This document shows positions 14,871 to 23,155 of a stretch of 47,481 nucleotides of DNA, piece after piece. The translations under genes and the position numbers were made by a program. The notes below the pieces were generated by a model that was not told the DNA's origin, made no database searches, and was given only the letters and a program-made list of their open reading frames with translations. Position 1 is the stretch's first letter. The number at the start of each line of letters is the position of its first letter. The stretch is from the NCBI GenBank assembly GCA_036675265.1, contig JAKFFJ010000047.1, positions 1 to 47,481 of the forward strand, in the 5' to 3' direction. This stretch comes from CAMPJU01 sp036675265 (GTDB lineage: Bacteria > Pseudomonadota > Gammaproteobacteria > Xanthomonadales > Xanthomonadaceae).

Positions 14871-16100
14871 ATGCCAGGCACCCCCGTCACGCTCGGTACC
14901 CCGCTTTCGCCGCATGCCACGCGCGTGCTGCTGCTCGGTTCCGGCGAACTGGGCAAGGAAGTCGCGATCGAGTTGCAGCGCTTCGGCGTCGAAGTGATCG
15001 CCGCGGACCGCTACGCCGATGCGCCGGCGATGCAGGTCGCGCACCGCAGCCACGTGCTGGACATGCTGGACGGCGCCGCGGTCCGCGCGCTGGTCGAGCG
15101 CGAGCGCCCGCACCTGGTGGTCCCCGAGATCGAGGCGATCCATACCGACACGCTGGTCGAGATCGAGCGCGCGTTCGCCGCGGCGGGCGAAGGCCGCCGG
15201 GTCATTCCGACCGCCCGCGCCGCGCGGCTGACGATGGACCGCGAGGGCATCCGCCGATTGGCCGCGGAGGCGCTGGGCATCCCGACGTCGCCGTACCGCT
15301 TCGTCGACACGCCGGCGGACTACCGCGACGCCGTCGCCGCGATCGGCCTGCCCTGCGTGGTGAAGCCGGTGATGTCCTCGTCGGGCAAGGGGCAGTCGCT
15401 GGTGCGTACCGCGGCGGACGTCGACGCAGCCTGGACCTACGCCCGGACCGGCGGACGCGCAGGGGCCGGGCGGGTGATCGTCGAGGGGTTCGTCGATTTC
15501 GAGTACGAGATCACGCTGCTGACGGTGCGCCACGCCGGCGGCACGTCGTTCTGCGCACCGATCGGCCACACCCAGGAGGACGGCGACTACCGCGAGAGCT
15601 TCCAGCCGCAGCCGATGTCGCCATTGGCCCTGCAGCGCGCGCAGGACATGGCGCGCGCCCTGGCCGACGACCTCGGCGGATGGGGCGTGTTCGGCATGGA
15701 GTTCTTCATCCGGGGCGACGACGTCTGGTTCAGCGAAGTCTCGCCACGGCCGCACGACACGGGGCTCGTGACGCTCGCCTCGCAGGACCTGAGCGAGTTC
15801 GCCCTGCATGCGCGCGCGATCCTCGGGCTGCCGATCCCGGTCATCCGCCAGCTCGGCCCGGGTGCATCGTGCGCGGTCCTGGCGCAGGGGCAGGGCGTCC
15901 CGGTGTTCGGCAACGTCGATGCCGCCTTGCGCCAACCCGATACGGCGTTGCGCCTGTTCGGCAAGCCGGTCGTGGCGGGCAAGCGCCGCGTCGCGGTGAC
16001 GCTGGCGCGCGGCGACAGCATCGACGCCGCGCGCGCCACGGCGCGCGACGCTGCCGCCGCGCTCACGATCGAGTTGCGACCATGCGCCCCCTCGGGCTGA
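14871..16100 (+). CDS. purT: Formate-dependent phosphoribosylglycinamide formyltransferase PurT
   Basis: 409-aa ATP-grasp enzyme that makes formyl-GAR from GAR, formate and ATP, the folate-independent version of purine step 3. The N-terminal substrate domain has RVLLLGSGELGKEVAIELQR (residues about 20-40). The ATP-grasp core shows VVKPVMSSSGKGQSLVR (about 160-180), EFFIRGDDVWFSEVSPRPHDTG (about 278-300) and the C-terminal AVLAQGQGVPVFGN lid. Length matches E. coli PurT (about 390) with a short C-terminal extension. It has no visible ribosome site, consistent with the leaderless prediction. Confidence 0.96.
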   Translation: MPGTPVTLGTPLSPHATRVLLLGSGELGKEVAIELQRFGVEVIAADRYADAPAMQVAHRSHVLDMLDGAAVRALVERERPHLVVPEIEAIHTDTLVEIERAFAAAGEGRRVIPTARAARLTMDREGIRRLAAEALGIPTSPYRFVDTPADYRDAVAAIGLPCVVKPVMSSSGKGQSLVRTAADVDAAWTYARTGGRAGAGRVIVEGFVDFEYEITLLTVRHAGGTSFCAPIGHTQEDGDYRESFQPQPMSPLALQRAQDMARALADDLGGWGVFGMEFFIRGDDVWFSEVSPRPHDTGLVTLASQDLSEFALHARAILGLPIPVIRQLGPGASCAVLAQGQGVPVFGNVDAALRQPDTALRLFGKPVVAGKRRVAVTLARGDSIDAARATARDAAAALTIELRPCAPSG

Positions 16101-16137
16101 CGGCCATCCCCCTGCGGTCATACAAGGAATGCGATCG

Positions 16138-16659
16138 ATGAGCGACTTCAACGGCTACGCGGTGTTCTTCTTCCCCAATGCGATCGAGGCGCTGGGCGAG
16201 GCGATCGCGCCCTACCTGCAGGACAGCCCCGGCGGCCCGCACATCCTGTGCCGCGACATCGACGTGGGCGGCGCGCTGGCGCAGCTGACCCTGGAAGGGC
16301 GCACGTCAGACGGCCGCGAACTCGACCTGGAGCTGATGTTCCCGACCAACATGGTGCGGATGATCGTTTCGGCACGCAGCGACCCGGCATTCGGCTTCGG
16401 CCCGCGCACCGTAGTGGAGCCGGCGCACGCGGAGGCGCCGGTGATCGACGACGAGGCGCCGGGGCCGGCGCACGCGCCGGAAGGGTCGGTGCCGCGCACG
16501 GTGCCGGGTCGTGCGGCGAAAGCTGCCAGGGCGGCGCGCGACGCGAAGGCCGCGAAGAAGGCGAAGCCGGCGAAGAACGCCGCGAAGAAGGCCGCCAGGA
16601 AGGCCACAAAAAAGGCGCCGAAAAAGGCGTCGAAGAAGGCCGCCAGGAAGAAGCGCTGA
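16138..16659 (+). CDS. Small protein with histone-H1-like Lys/Ala tail
   Basis: 173-aa protein in two parts. Residues 1-90 form a compact domain of unknown family (NGYAVFFFPNAIEALGEAI). Residues about 91-120 are a Pro/Ala/Glu linker. Residues 121-173 are almost entirely Lys, Ala and Arg with AAKKA-type repeats, like bacterial H1-like proteins that bind nucleic acid without sequence preference. Start ATG 16138 has AAGGA about 9 bases upstream; an in-frame ATG at 16129 lies too close to that site. It converges with bpt, leaving only 18 bp between the stops. Nucleic-acid binding is inferred from composition. Confidence 0.7.
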   Translation: MSDFNGYAVFFFPNAIEALGEAIAPYLQDSPGGPHILCRDIDVGGALAQLTLEGRTSDGRELDLELMFPTNMVRMIVSARSDPAFGFGPRTVVEPAHAEAPVIDDEAPGPAHAPEGSVPRTVPGRAAKAARAARDAKAAKKAKPAKNAAKKAARKATKKAPKKASKKAARKKR

Positions 16660-16677
16660 CCACAGGGGCCTTCCCGG

Positions 16678-17412
16678 TCAGGCGGAAATCGGCTTCCAGC
16701 CGCGGCCGTCGAAGCCTTCCAGCGGCCGGAACCGCCGCTTGTAGTCCATCTTGGGATGGCCCGCGATCCAGTAACCCAGGTACAGGTGCGCGCGTGCTTC
16801 GCGTGCCGCCCAGGCGACCTGCTGCAGGATCGCGAACGTGCCGAGCGAGCGGGGCCCTTCGTGCGGGTCGTAGAAGGTGTACACCGCCGACATCGCGACC
16901 TCCGTCAGGTCCGTGACCGCGACGGCGACCAGCCGTCCACCGACGCGGAACTCGAGGAAGCGTCCGGCGGCCCAGTTGCCCACGAGGAACTGGTCGAACT
17001 CCGCGGCGCCGTGCCCGTCCATGCCGCCGCCCGCGTGGCGCGCGGCAAGGTAGCGCCGGTACAGCGCGAACTGCTCGTCGGTGCGCTCGGCCGGCAGCAC
17101 GCGCACCTGCACGTCCGCGTTGCGTGCCAGGCAGCGGCGCTGGCCACGGTCCGGCGTGAAGCGTTCCACCGGAATGCGCACCGCCACGCACGCGCGGCAA
17201 CCGCGGCAGTGCGGGCGGTACAGCAGGTCCCCGGACCGGCGGAACCCCCAGTCGAGGGTCATGGGATACAGCTGCGGCAGGCGCGGGTCGCGCGGGTCGA
17301 GCACCAGGTCGCGCGCGGTGCGTTGCGGCCAGTAGCCGCACGGATGCTCGCCGCTGTGGAACAGCTTCAGCCGGTCGGCTTCCTGCAACAGCGTGGGCTT
17401 GCCGGTGCGCAT
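16678..17412 (-). CDS. bpt: Aspartate/glutamate leucyltransferase (Bpt, bacterial N-end rule)
   Basis: 244-aa aminoacyl-tRNA-protein transferase that adds leucine from Leu-tRNA to proteins with N-terminal Asp or Glu, marking them for ClpS/ClpAP. The N-terminal half holds the cysteine motif of ATE-type enzymes (CGYW at about 25-28 and CRGCRACV at about 69-76). The C-terminal GNAT-like half shows YTFYDPHEGPRSLGTFAIL and YLGYWIAGHPKMDYKRRFRP, both diagnostic. Length is typical. It is the last gene of a minus-strand group, 26 bases after the DUF2007 gene. Confidence 0.94.
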   Translation of the reverse strand: MRTGKPTLLQEADRLKLFHSGEHPCGYWPQRTARDLVLDPRDPRLPQLYPMTLDWGFRRSGDLLYRPHCRGCRACVAVRIPVERFTPDRGQRRCLARNADVQVRVLPAERTDEQFALYRRYLAARHAGGGMDGHGAAEFDQFLVGNWAAGRFLEFRVGGRLVAVAVTDLTEVAMSAVYTFYDPHEGPRSLGTFAILQQVAWAAREARAHLYLGYWIAGHPKMDYKRRFRPLEGFDGRGWKPISA

Positions 17413-17438
17413 GCGGCGAGCATACCCCCGCGGAACGG

Positions 17439-17825
17439 CTACCTGAGGTACTGCAGCATCACGACCAGCACGATGGCCGCGATCAGGACGATCTTGATCC
17501 GCATCGCGCGGCGCTGCGGATCCGGCGGCGGCTTCGCGTCCGCGGCGCCGGCCTGCCCCGCGCCGAGGAAGGCGTCGGTGGGCCGCGTCGTCGCCAGCAG
17601 CCCGGCGTCGCGCAGCAGCGCGCGCGCCCGCGGCTGGTCCTCCGACCTGATGACCCAGACCGCCGGCAGCGGGCCGGCCTGGGGCTGCGAGTACTTGAAC
17701 GTGCCGCGTCGGTTGCCCTTGTACGAGCGGCCGTTGGTGATGCGCACCTCGATGCCCTCGTGGCGCAGCAGGTCGGCCACGCCCTCGACGTTCTCGAGCC
17801 GCTGGCTGGTGAAGACCTGGCGCAT
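17439..17825 (-). CDS. DUF2007-like small protein with C-terminal membrane anchor
   Basis: 128-aa protein. The N-terminal domain (residues 1-75) resembles DUF2007 putative signal-transducing proteins (VEGVADLLRHEGIEVRITN, then AVWVIRSEDQPRARALL). A flexible Ala/Pro linker follows, and the final 20 residues are a hydrophobic tail anchor (KIVLIAAIVLVVMLQYL). Its function is unknown. The start overlaps the tesB stop by one base (TGATG), so it is co-translated with tesB. Confidence 0.72.
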   Translation of the reverse strand: MRQVFTSQRLENVEGVADLLRHEGIEVRITNGRSYKGNRRGTFKYSQPQAGPLPAVWVIRSEDQPRARALLRDAGLLATTRPTDAFLGAGQAGAADAKPPPDPQRRAMRIKIVLIAAIVLVVMLQYLR

Positions 17826-18730
17826 CAGCCCTTCGCCGGCACGTGCTGCGCCGCGCCCGCATCCTTCACGACGCGCACCAGGCCTTCCTGGGCGGTCGAG
17901 GCGACCAGTTGACCGTCGCGCGCATAGACCATGCCGCGCGCCATGCCGCGGGACCCCTGCGCAGTGGGGCTGTCCATCGCGTACAGCAGCCACTCGTCCG
18001 CGCGGAACGGACGGTGGAACCACAGGGCGTGGTCGAGCGACGCCATCTGCACGTTGGGCTGGTAGTAGCTGATGCCGTGCGGCCAGGTCGCGGTGCCAAG
18101 CAGGTGGAAGTCGGAGGCGTACGCAAGCATCACCTGGTGCAGGTCGATGCCGTCGCCGATGCGGTCGGCGAGCTTGAACCAGAACTGCTGGTACGGCGGC
18201 CGCTTGGTCGGCTTGAGTTCGTTGCGCGGATAGACGTGCCGGAACTCGAAGGGTCCCTGCAGCGAGAGCCAGCGCTGGATCTTTTCGGGCAGGCGCGCCA
18301 TCACTTCGGGGGGTACGGCGTTGCCCGGCTCCAGGTCCTCGGGCTGCGGCACTTCCGGCATCGACAGCTGGTGCTCGGCGCCGGGTTCCTGCTCGTGGAA
18401 CGACGCGGCCATGAAGAAGATCGGCTGCCCGTGCTGGATCGCGGTCACCCGGCGCACGGAGAAACTGCCGCCGTCGCGGGTGCGGTCGAGCTGGTAGACG
18501 ATCGGCGCGGCGATGTCGCCGGCGCGCAGGAAATAGGCGTGCAGCGAGTGCGCCGCGCGCGTGGGGTCCTTGCGTTCGAGCGTGGCCTGCGCAGCGGACA
18601 GCGCCTGGCCCAGCACCTGCCCGCCGAACACGTATTTCGTGCCGATGTCGCGGCTCTGGCCGCGGAACAGGTTGTCCTCGAGCCGCTCGAGCGAGAGCAG
18701 TTCGACGAGTTCGGCGACTTGGGACGTCAT
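17825..18730 (-). CDS. tesB: Acyl-CoA thioesterase II
   Basis: 301-aa double-hotdog thioesterase hydrolysing acyl-CoA to free fatty acid and CoA in the cytosol. It has the first hotdog motif (KYVFGGQVLGQALSAAQATL, about 32-51, then HSLHAYFLRAGD) and the second hotdog (SLDHALWFHRPFRADEWLLY with the expected Asp, then VASTAQEGLVR with the active-site Gln). Length is close to E. coli TesB (286). The leader before the ATG is C-rich with no ribosome site. A perfect TATAAT lies 27 bases upstream, overlapping the amidase stop codon. Confidence 0.95.
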   Translation of the reverse strand: MTSQVAELVELLSLERLEDNLFRGQSRDIGTKYVFGGQVLGQALSAAQATLERKDPTRAAHSLHAYFLRAGDIAAPIVYQLDRTRDGGSFSVRRVTAIQHGQPIFFMAASFHEQEPGAEHQLSMPEVPQPEDLEPGNAVPPEVMARLPEKIQRWLSLQGPFEFRHVYPRNELKPTKRPPYQQFWFKLADRIGDGIDLHQVMLAYASDFHLLGTATWPHGISYYQPNVQMASLDHALWFHRPFRADEWLLYAMDSPTAQGSRGMARGMVYARDGQLVASTAQEGLVRVVKDAGAAQHVPAKG

Positions 18731-18757
18731 GGGGCGGGCCGGGGCGGGGGGCCGTGG

Positions 18758-18763
18758 ATTATA
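18758..18763 (-). promoter_or_regulatory. Consensus -10 (TATAAT) for tesB
   Basis: TATAAT on the minus strand, overlapping the TAA stop of the amidase gene and placed 27 bases before the tesB ATG. No matching -35 is evident. It suggests that tesB can be expressed apart from the amidase gene. Confidence 0.45.
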
Positions 18764-19316
18764 GGCGGCGCGCCCATGCGGCCCGGACGCGGTCCCAGGG
18801 AAACAGCACGCCGGGATCGAGCTTTCGACGGACCTTCGTGCCGGGATCGTCGCTCGCCGGTACCTCGTCGCGGTCGAGGTCCTCGTGCCCGGTGATGTCG
18901 CGCAGGTTCGGGAACGTGGCGCGGAGGTGGTCCAGGAGCAGGAGCAGCGCGTCGACCTGCGGATCGGGGTAGGGCTCGGTCATGGCCTGGTGGCGCGAAT
19001 CGAACCAGTGCGGGTAGCGGCCGAGGTTGACCAGCTCGATGCCGATCGAGTGCGGGTTGTGCCCGCGGACGTGGTTGGCGACGCGCAGCGGATCGACCCA
19101 CTGCTCGATGCGGCCGTCGCGGTCGACGTAGAAATGGCCGGAATTGCCGGTGCGAACCTCGGGATGGTGGATGCGCTCGCCGTATTCGCGCGCGGTGGCC
19201 AGGTCCGGCAGCTCGGTGCAGTGGACCACCACCAGGTCGATGTCGCCGGGGGCGCGCCGTGCCAGCCGGGCCTCGTACGACAACGGATCGACATGGACGA
19301 AAGACGGGGCGTGCAT
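18759..19316 (-). CDS. N-acetylmuramoyl-L-alanine amidase, AmpD-like (amidase_2)
   Basis: 185-aa zinc amidase without signal peptide, so probably cytosolic like AmpD, cleaving anhydromuropeptides during cell-wall recycling. It shows the first zinc histidine in DLVVVHCTELP, the YGERIHHPEV and SGHFYVDRDGRIEQWV segments, HSIGIELVN, and the second histidine in ITGHEDLDRD. The Lys/Asp pair typical of AmpD is near the C-terminus (KLDPGVLFPW). The ATG at 19316 follows a TAGCAT hexamer by 7 bases with no ribosome site, so a leaderless message is possible. The gene heads the group amidase > tesB > DUF2007 > bpt. Confidence 0.85.
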   Translation of the reverse strand: MHAPSFVHVDPLSYEARLARRAPGDIDLVVVHCTELPDLATAREYGERIHHPEVRTGNSGHFYVDRDGRIEQWVDPLRVANHVRGHNPHSIGIELVNLGRYPHWFDSRHQAMTEPYPDPQVDALLLLLDHLRATFPNLRDITGHEDLDRDEVPASDDPGTKVRRKLDPGVLFPWDRVRAAWARRL

Positions 19317-19322
19317 GCGCCG

Positions 19323-19334
19323 GATGCTAGCATC
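19323..19334. promoter_or_regulatory. Symmetric divergent extended -10 element
   Basis: GATGCTAGCATC is a perfect palindrome that reads TGC-TAGCAT on both strands, an extended -10 in each direction. It would drive the amidase (minus, start codon 7 bases away) and the small hydrolase plus rlmKL (plus, start codon about 30 bases away). Confidence 0.45.
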
Positions 19335-19362
19335 GGCGCCCCTTCGCGCGACCGGAGCCGAC

Positions 19363-19920
19363 GTGTCCGCTGCCGCATCCACGCCCGGCCATTGCATCCT
19401 GTCGCACGGGTTCGAGAGCGGTCCGGACGCCACCAAGGTCACCGCGCTCGCCACGGTCGCCCGGCGCCTCGGGTGGACCTGCGAACGGCCCGACTACACC
19501 GACCTGGACGCGATGCGCGGGGTGGGCGAGCTGGGCGACGTGGCCGCGCGGCTCGAGCGCCTGCTGGGACTGGCCCGGGACGCCGCCGGGCGTGGCCCGC
19601 TGGTGCTCGCGGGTTCGAGCCTGGGCGCCTGGATCTCCGGCATGGCGTCGCTGCAGGTGCCGGTCGCCGGCCTGTTCCTGATGGCCCCGCCGATCCGCAT
19701 GCAGGACGCGCATCCGCTGCGCGCGGCGGCGGTGCCGACCGCGATCGTGCACGGCTGGGACGACGAACTCATCCCCGCCGCACAGGTGGTCGGGTGGGCC
19801 GGCGCGCGGCGCGACCGGTTGCTGCTGGTCGACGACACGCACCGTTTGTCGTCGAATGTCGAGACGAGCGCCGCGGCGTTCGAGTCGCTGCTGCTCGACC
19901 TCGCGGCGCACCGTCGGTGA
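19363..19920 (+). CDS. Small alpha/beta hydrolase (UPF0227/YqiA-like)
   Basis: 185-aa hydrolase: LSHGFESGPDATKVTAL near the N-terminus, nucleophile LAGSSLGAWISG with a serine elbow at about residue 86, HGWDDELIP carrying the acid and DDTHRL the histidine. The substrate is unknown. The GTG at 19363 has GGAG about 6 bases upstream. Earlier in-frame ATGs at 19315 and 19324 would place the start inside the divergent promoter, so they are disfavoured. The stop overlaps the rlmKL GTG by 4 bases (GTGA). Confidence 0.78.
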   Translation: MSAAASTPGHCILSHGFESGPDATKVTALATVARRLGWTCERPDYTDLDAMRGVGELGDVAARLERLLGLARDAAGRGPLVLAGSSLGAWISGMASLQVPVAGLFLMAPPIRMQDAHPLRAAAVPTAIVHGWDDELIPAAQVVGWAGARRDRLLLVDDTHRLSSNVETSAAAFESLLLDLAAHRR

Positions 19921-22097
19921 AGTTCTTCGCCAGCTGCGGCAAGGGCCTGGAATACCTGCTCGTCGACGAATTGGCGACGCTTGGCTGCACGCGCGCGACG
20001 GCCGCGGTGGCCGGTGCGAACGTCGAAGGCACGCTGGTCGATGCGCAGCGCGCGGTGCTCTGGTCGCGGCTGGCCAGCCGCGTGCTGTGGCCGCTCGCCG
20101 AATTCGAGTGCCTGGACGAACACGCGCTGTATGCCGGCGCGGCCGGGGTCGACTGGCCGGCGCACCTCGCCGGGGGCGACACGCTGGCGGTGGATGCGCA
20201 CGTGTCGGGCGAGGCGCTGACCCACGCCCGCTACGCCGCGCAACGGGTGAAGGACGCCGTGGTCGACGTCATGCGCGAGCGGACCGGCGCGCGTCCCGAT
20301 GTGGACCTGGCCTCGCCCGGGTTGCGCCTGAGCCTGGTCGTTCGGAAGGGCCGGGGCGTGCTGTCCGTCGACCTGGGCGGCGGGCCGATGCATCGTCGCG
20401 GCTGGCGCCGGCAGCAGGGTGAAGCGCCGTTGAAGGAAACGCTGGCGGCGGCGGTGCTGGTGCGCGGTGGCTGGCCAGCCATCGCCCGCGACCGTGGCCA
20501 CTTGCTCGACCCGATGTGCGGCAGCGGTACGCTGCTGATCGAAGGCGCGCTGATGGCGGCGGATGTCGCGCCCGGGCTGTTGCGCCATGGCGATGGCTTG
20601 CCGACACGCTGGCGCGGCTTCGATGGCGGGGCCTGGCAGACGCTGCGCGAGGACGCGCTTCGTCGCGAAGCGGCCGGCCGTGCCGCGCTTGCGCCGGTGT
20701 TCCACGGCCGCGACAACGACCCCCATGCGATCGCCTCGGCGCGCATGAACGCCGAAGCCGCCGGCGTCGGCGCCGCGATCGATTTCCGCGTCGCCGGCAT
20801 TGCGTCCCTCGGTCATCCCCGCGAAGGCGGGGATCCAGGCGACATGGTGGATTCCGGCCTGCGCGGGAATGACGGATTGGCCGTCTGCAATCCGCCGTAC
20901 GACGCGCGGCTCGCGGCGGACCCGGCGCTGTACCGCGCCCTCGGGGACGCGCTGCGCCGCACCGTGCCCGACTGGCGCGCCAGCCTGCTGTGCGGCGACC
21001 GCGAGCTCGCGCACGCCACCGGGCTTCGCGCGAAGAAGACCTACCAGGTGTTCAACGGGCCGATCGAGTGCACGTTGCTCACCTGCGACCCCATCGCGCC
21101 GCCGCAGCAGCGCCGCAGCGATGCGCCGGCCGTGCTGTCGGAAGGCGCGACGATGGTGGCCAACCGCCTGCGCCGCAACCTGCGCAAGCTCAAGGCCTGG
21201 CGCGAGCGCGAGGGCATCGGCTGCTACCGCGCCTACGACGCCGACCTGCCCGAGTACGCTGCCGCCGTCGACGTCTACGCCACCGATGAACCCGCGCCGC
21301 GCACGTTCCTGCACGTGCAGGAATACGCGGCGCCCGCCGACATCCCGGAAGACCTGCAGCGCCGGCGCCTGGCGGACCTGCTTGCCGCCGCCCGCGCGGT
21401 GTTCGACGTCCCGCGCGAACAGGTCGCGGTGAAGACGCGCGCACGCGGCCGTGGCGGCGCGAAGTACGGCCAGTTCGACACCCGCGGCGAATTCGTCCCC
21501 GTGCGCGAGGGTGCCGTCCGCCTGCGCGTGAACCTGTTCGACTACCTCGACACCGGCCTGTTCCTGGACCACCGCCCGATGCGCCTGCGGATCGCCGACG
21601 AAGCCGAGGACGCCCGCTTCCTCAACCTGTTCGGCTACACCGGCGCCGCCACCGTCCACGCCGCCGCCGGCCGCGCCCGCCAGACCACGACGGTGGACCT
21701 GTCGGCCACCTACCTGCAGTGGTGCGCCGACAACCTCGCCCTCAACGACCTCACCGGCCCGCGCCACCGCCTCGTCCAGGCCGACGCCCTGGCCTGGCTG
21801 CAGGCCGACACCGCCCAGTACGACCTCGTCTTCTGCGACCCCCCGACGTTCTCCAACTCCAAGCGCGCCCAGGACTTCGACATCCAGGCCCGCCACGTCG
21901 ACCTCCTGCGCGCAGCCGTCGCCCGCCTGGCCCCTGGCGGCGTCCTCTACTTCTCCAACAACTTCCGCCGGTTCCGCCTCGACGAACCCGCCATCACCCG
22001 GTTCGCGCACATCGAAGACATCAGCGCCTCGACGATCCCCCCGGACTTCGAACGCAACCCGAGAATCCACCGCACCTGGCGCCTCACCGCCGGCTGA
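19917..22097 (+). CDS. rlmKL: Bifunctional 23S rRNA methyltransferase RlmKL, with in-frame palindromic repeat
   Basis: 726-aa fusion of RlmL (m2G2445) and RlmK (m7G2069). The N-terminal THUMP region is at residues about 40-150. The RlmL methyltransferase has the SAM motif LLDPMCGSGTLLIEGA (197-211) and catalytic NPPY (325-328). The RlmK half has FLNLFGYTGAATVHAA and CDPPTFSNSKR. An in-frame family B repeat encodes residues about 299-320 (Gly-His-Pro-Arg-Glu-Gly-Gly through Arg-Gly-Asn-Asp-Gly), ending five residues before NPPY. The GTG start overlaps the previous stop by 4 bases. The frame is open far upstream, but the protein fold begins at KFFASCGKGLEYLL. Confidence 0.94.
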   Translation: MKFFASCGKGLEYLLVDELATLGCTRATAAVAGANVEGTLVDAQRAVLWSRLASRVLWPLAEFECLDEHALYAGAAGVDWPAHLAGGDTLAVDAHVSGEALTHARYAAQRVKDAVVDVMRERTGARPDVDLASPGLRLSLVVRKGRGVLSVDLGGGPMHRRGWRRQQGEAPLKETLAAAVLVRGGWPAIARDRGHLLDPMCGSGTLLIEGALMAADVAPGLLRHGDGLPTRWRGFDGGAWQTLREDALRREAAGRAALAPVFHGRDNDPHAIASARMNAEAAGVGAAIDFRVAGIASLGHPREGGDPGDMVDSGLRGNDGLAVCNPPYDARLAADPALYRALGDALRRTVPDWRASLLCGDRELAHATGLRAKKTYQVFNGPIECTLLTCDPIAPPQQRRSDAPAVLSEGATMVANRLRRNLRKLKAWREREGIGCYRAYDADLPEYAAAVDVYATDEPAPRTFLHVQEYAAPADIPEDLQRRRLADLLAAARAVFDVPREQVAVKTRARGRGGAKYGQFDTRGEFVPVREGAVRLRVNLFDYLDTGLFLDHRPMRLRIADEAEDARFLNLFGYTGAATVHAAAGRARQTTTVDLSATYLQWCADNLALNDLTGPRHRLVQADALAWLQADTAQYDLVFCDPPTFSNSKRAQDFDIQARHVDLLRAAVARLAPGGVLYFSNNFRRFRLDEPAITRFAHIEDISASTIPPDFERNPRIHRTWRLTAG
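20812..20873. repeat. Palindromic repeat, family B, inside rlmKL
   Basis: The 62-bp element begins GTCATCCCCGCGAAGGCGGG and ends GCGCGGGAATGAC, the same family as 3368-3434. The reading frame passes through it without a stop and inserts about 21 residues in the RlmL catalytic domain. Confidence 0.93.
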
Positions 22098-22113
22098 AAC
22101 CCGCTTGCGACGA

Positions 22114-22223
22114 GGCCGCGGTTGCCATGCCCCTGGCGGGACAATACGCGCCATGGATGGCGCGGATTAGCCTCCACGGACGGATTCACGGCGTGTCCCG
22201 CCAGGGGCATGGCAATCGCGGCC
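22114..22223. repeat. Long inverted repeat, family C, between rlmKL and pirin gene
   Basis: Two 30-base arms (22114-22143 and 22194-22223) pair with one mismatch. The arms contain GCCATGCCCCTGGCGGGACA and its complement. The 50-base middle holds the palindrome GCGCCATGGATGGCGC (22148-22163). A related element with the same middle lies at 30297-30400. Confidence 0.9.
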
Positions 22224-22303
22224 GTCCCACACCGTTCCAGCAGTAGTGCTTTTCGATCCCCGCGATGCCGCCAGATTGTCGTCCTCGCCACAGGAGTCCC
22301 GAC

Positions 22304-23146
22304 ATGTCGTACGCCACCGTCACCCGCCAGGTCCGCGGCCGCCCCGCCAGCGACGGCGCCGGCGTCAAGCTCACGCGGGTCATCGGCACCCCCGAGCTCG
22401 ACATGCTCGACCCGTTCCTGATGCTCGACGAGTTCGGCACCGACCGCCCCGAGGACTACCTGGCCGGCTTCCCCGACCACCCCCACCGCGGCTTCGAAAC
22501 CGTCACCTACATGCTCGACGGGCGCATGCGCCACCGCGACAACCACGGCAACGAAGGCGTCCTCGTGCCCGGCAGCGTCCAGTGGATGACGGCCGGGCGC
22601 GGCCTGGTGCATTCGGAGATGCCCGAGCAGGAGGCCGGCCGCATGCGCGGCTTCCAGCTGTGGGTGAACCTGCCCGCGCGCGACAAGATGGGCGAGCCGC
22701 GCTACCAGGAATTCGCCCCCGACCGCATCCCGGTCGCCCGTCCGGCGCCTGGCGTCGAAGTGAAGGTGATCGCCGGCGCCGTCGGTGACGCCATCGGTCC
22801 GATCGCCCAGCCCGCCACCGATCCGATCTACCTGGATATCGGGCTGGAGGCCGGCATGGCGTGGGAATACGCATTGCCCGGAGGCCACGCGGCGTTCGCC
22901 TACGTGTTCGAGGGCGATGCCTGGCTGGGCCACGGCGACGACGCGCGCGGCGTGCCGGCCCGGTCACTCGCCGTGCTGGGTGGCGGCGAGACCGTGGCGG
23001 TGCGCGCGGGCGAGTCGGGTGCGCGCCTGATCCTGGTGGCCGGCCGGCCGCTGCGCGAACCCGTCGCGCGGCACGGGCCGTTCGTCATGAACACCCGGCA
23101 GGAACTGATGCAGGCGTTCGTGGACTTCCAGGAAGGTCGGTTCTAG
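22304..23146 (+). CDS. Pirin family protein
   Basis: 280-aa bicupin. The N-terminal cupin has the metal-binding motif FPDHPHRGFETVTYML (residues about 53-68) and GLVHSEMPEQ (about 101-110), giving the usual three His and one Glu. The C-terminal cupin is shorter. Some bacterial pirins are quercetinase-like dioxygenases and others regulate enzymes, so the role is open. The ATG at 22304 has AGGAG 7 bases upstream. The stop lies 9 bases from the convergent secreted-protein gene. Confidence 0.92.
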   Translation: MSYATVTRQVRGRPASDGAGVKLTRVIGTPELDMLDPFLMLDEFGTDRPEDYLAGFPDHPHRGFETVTYMLDGRMRHRDNHGNEGVLVPGSVQWMTAGRGLVHSEMPEQEAGRMRGFQLWVNLPARDKMGEPRYQEFAPDRIPVARPAPGVEVKVIAGAVGDAIGPIAQPATDPIYLDIGLEAGMAWEYALPGGHAAFAYVFEGDAWLGHGDDARGVPARSLAVLGGGETVAVRAGESGARLILVAGRPLREPVARHGPFVMNTRQELMQAFVDFQEGRF

Positions 23147-23155
23147 GCCTGTCGC

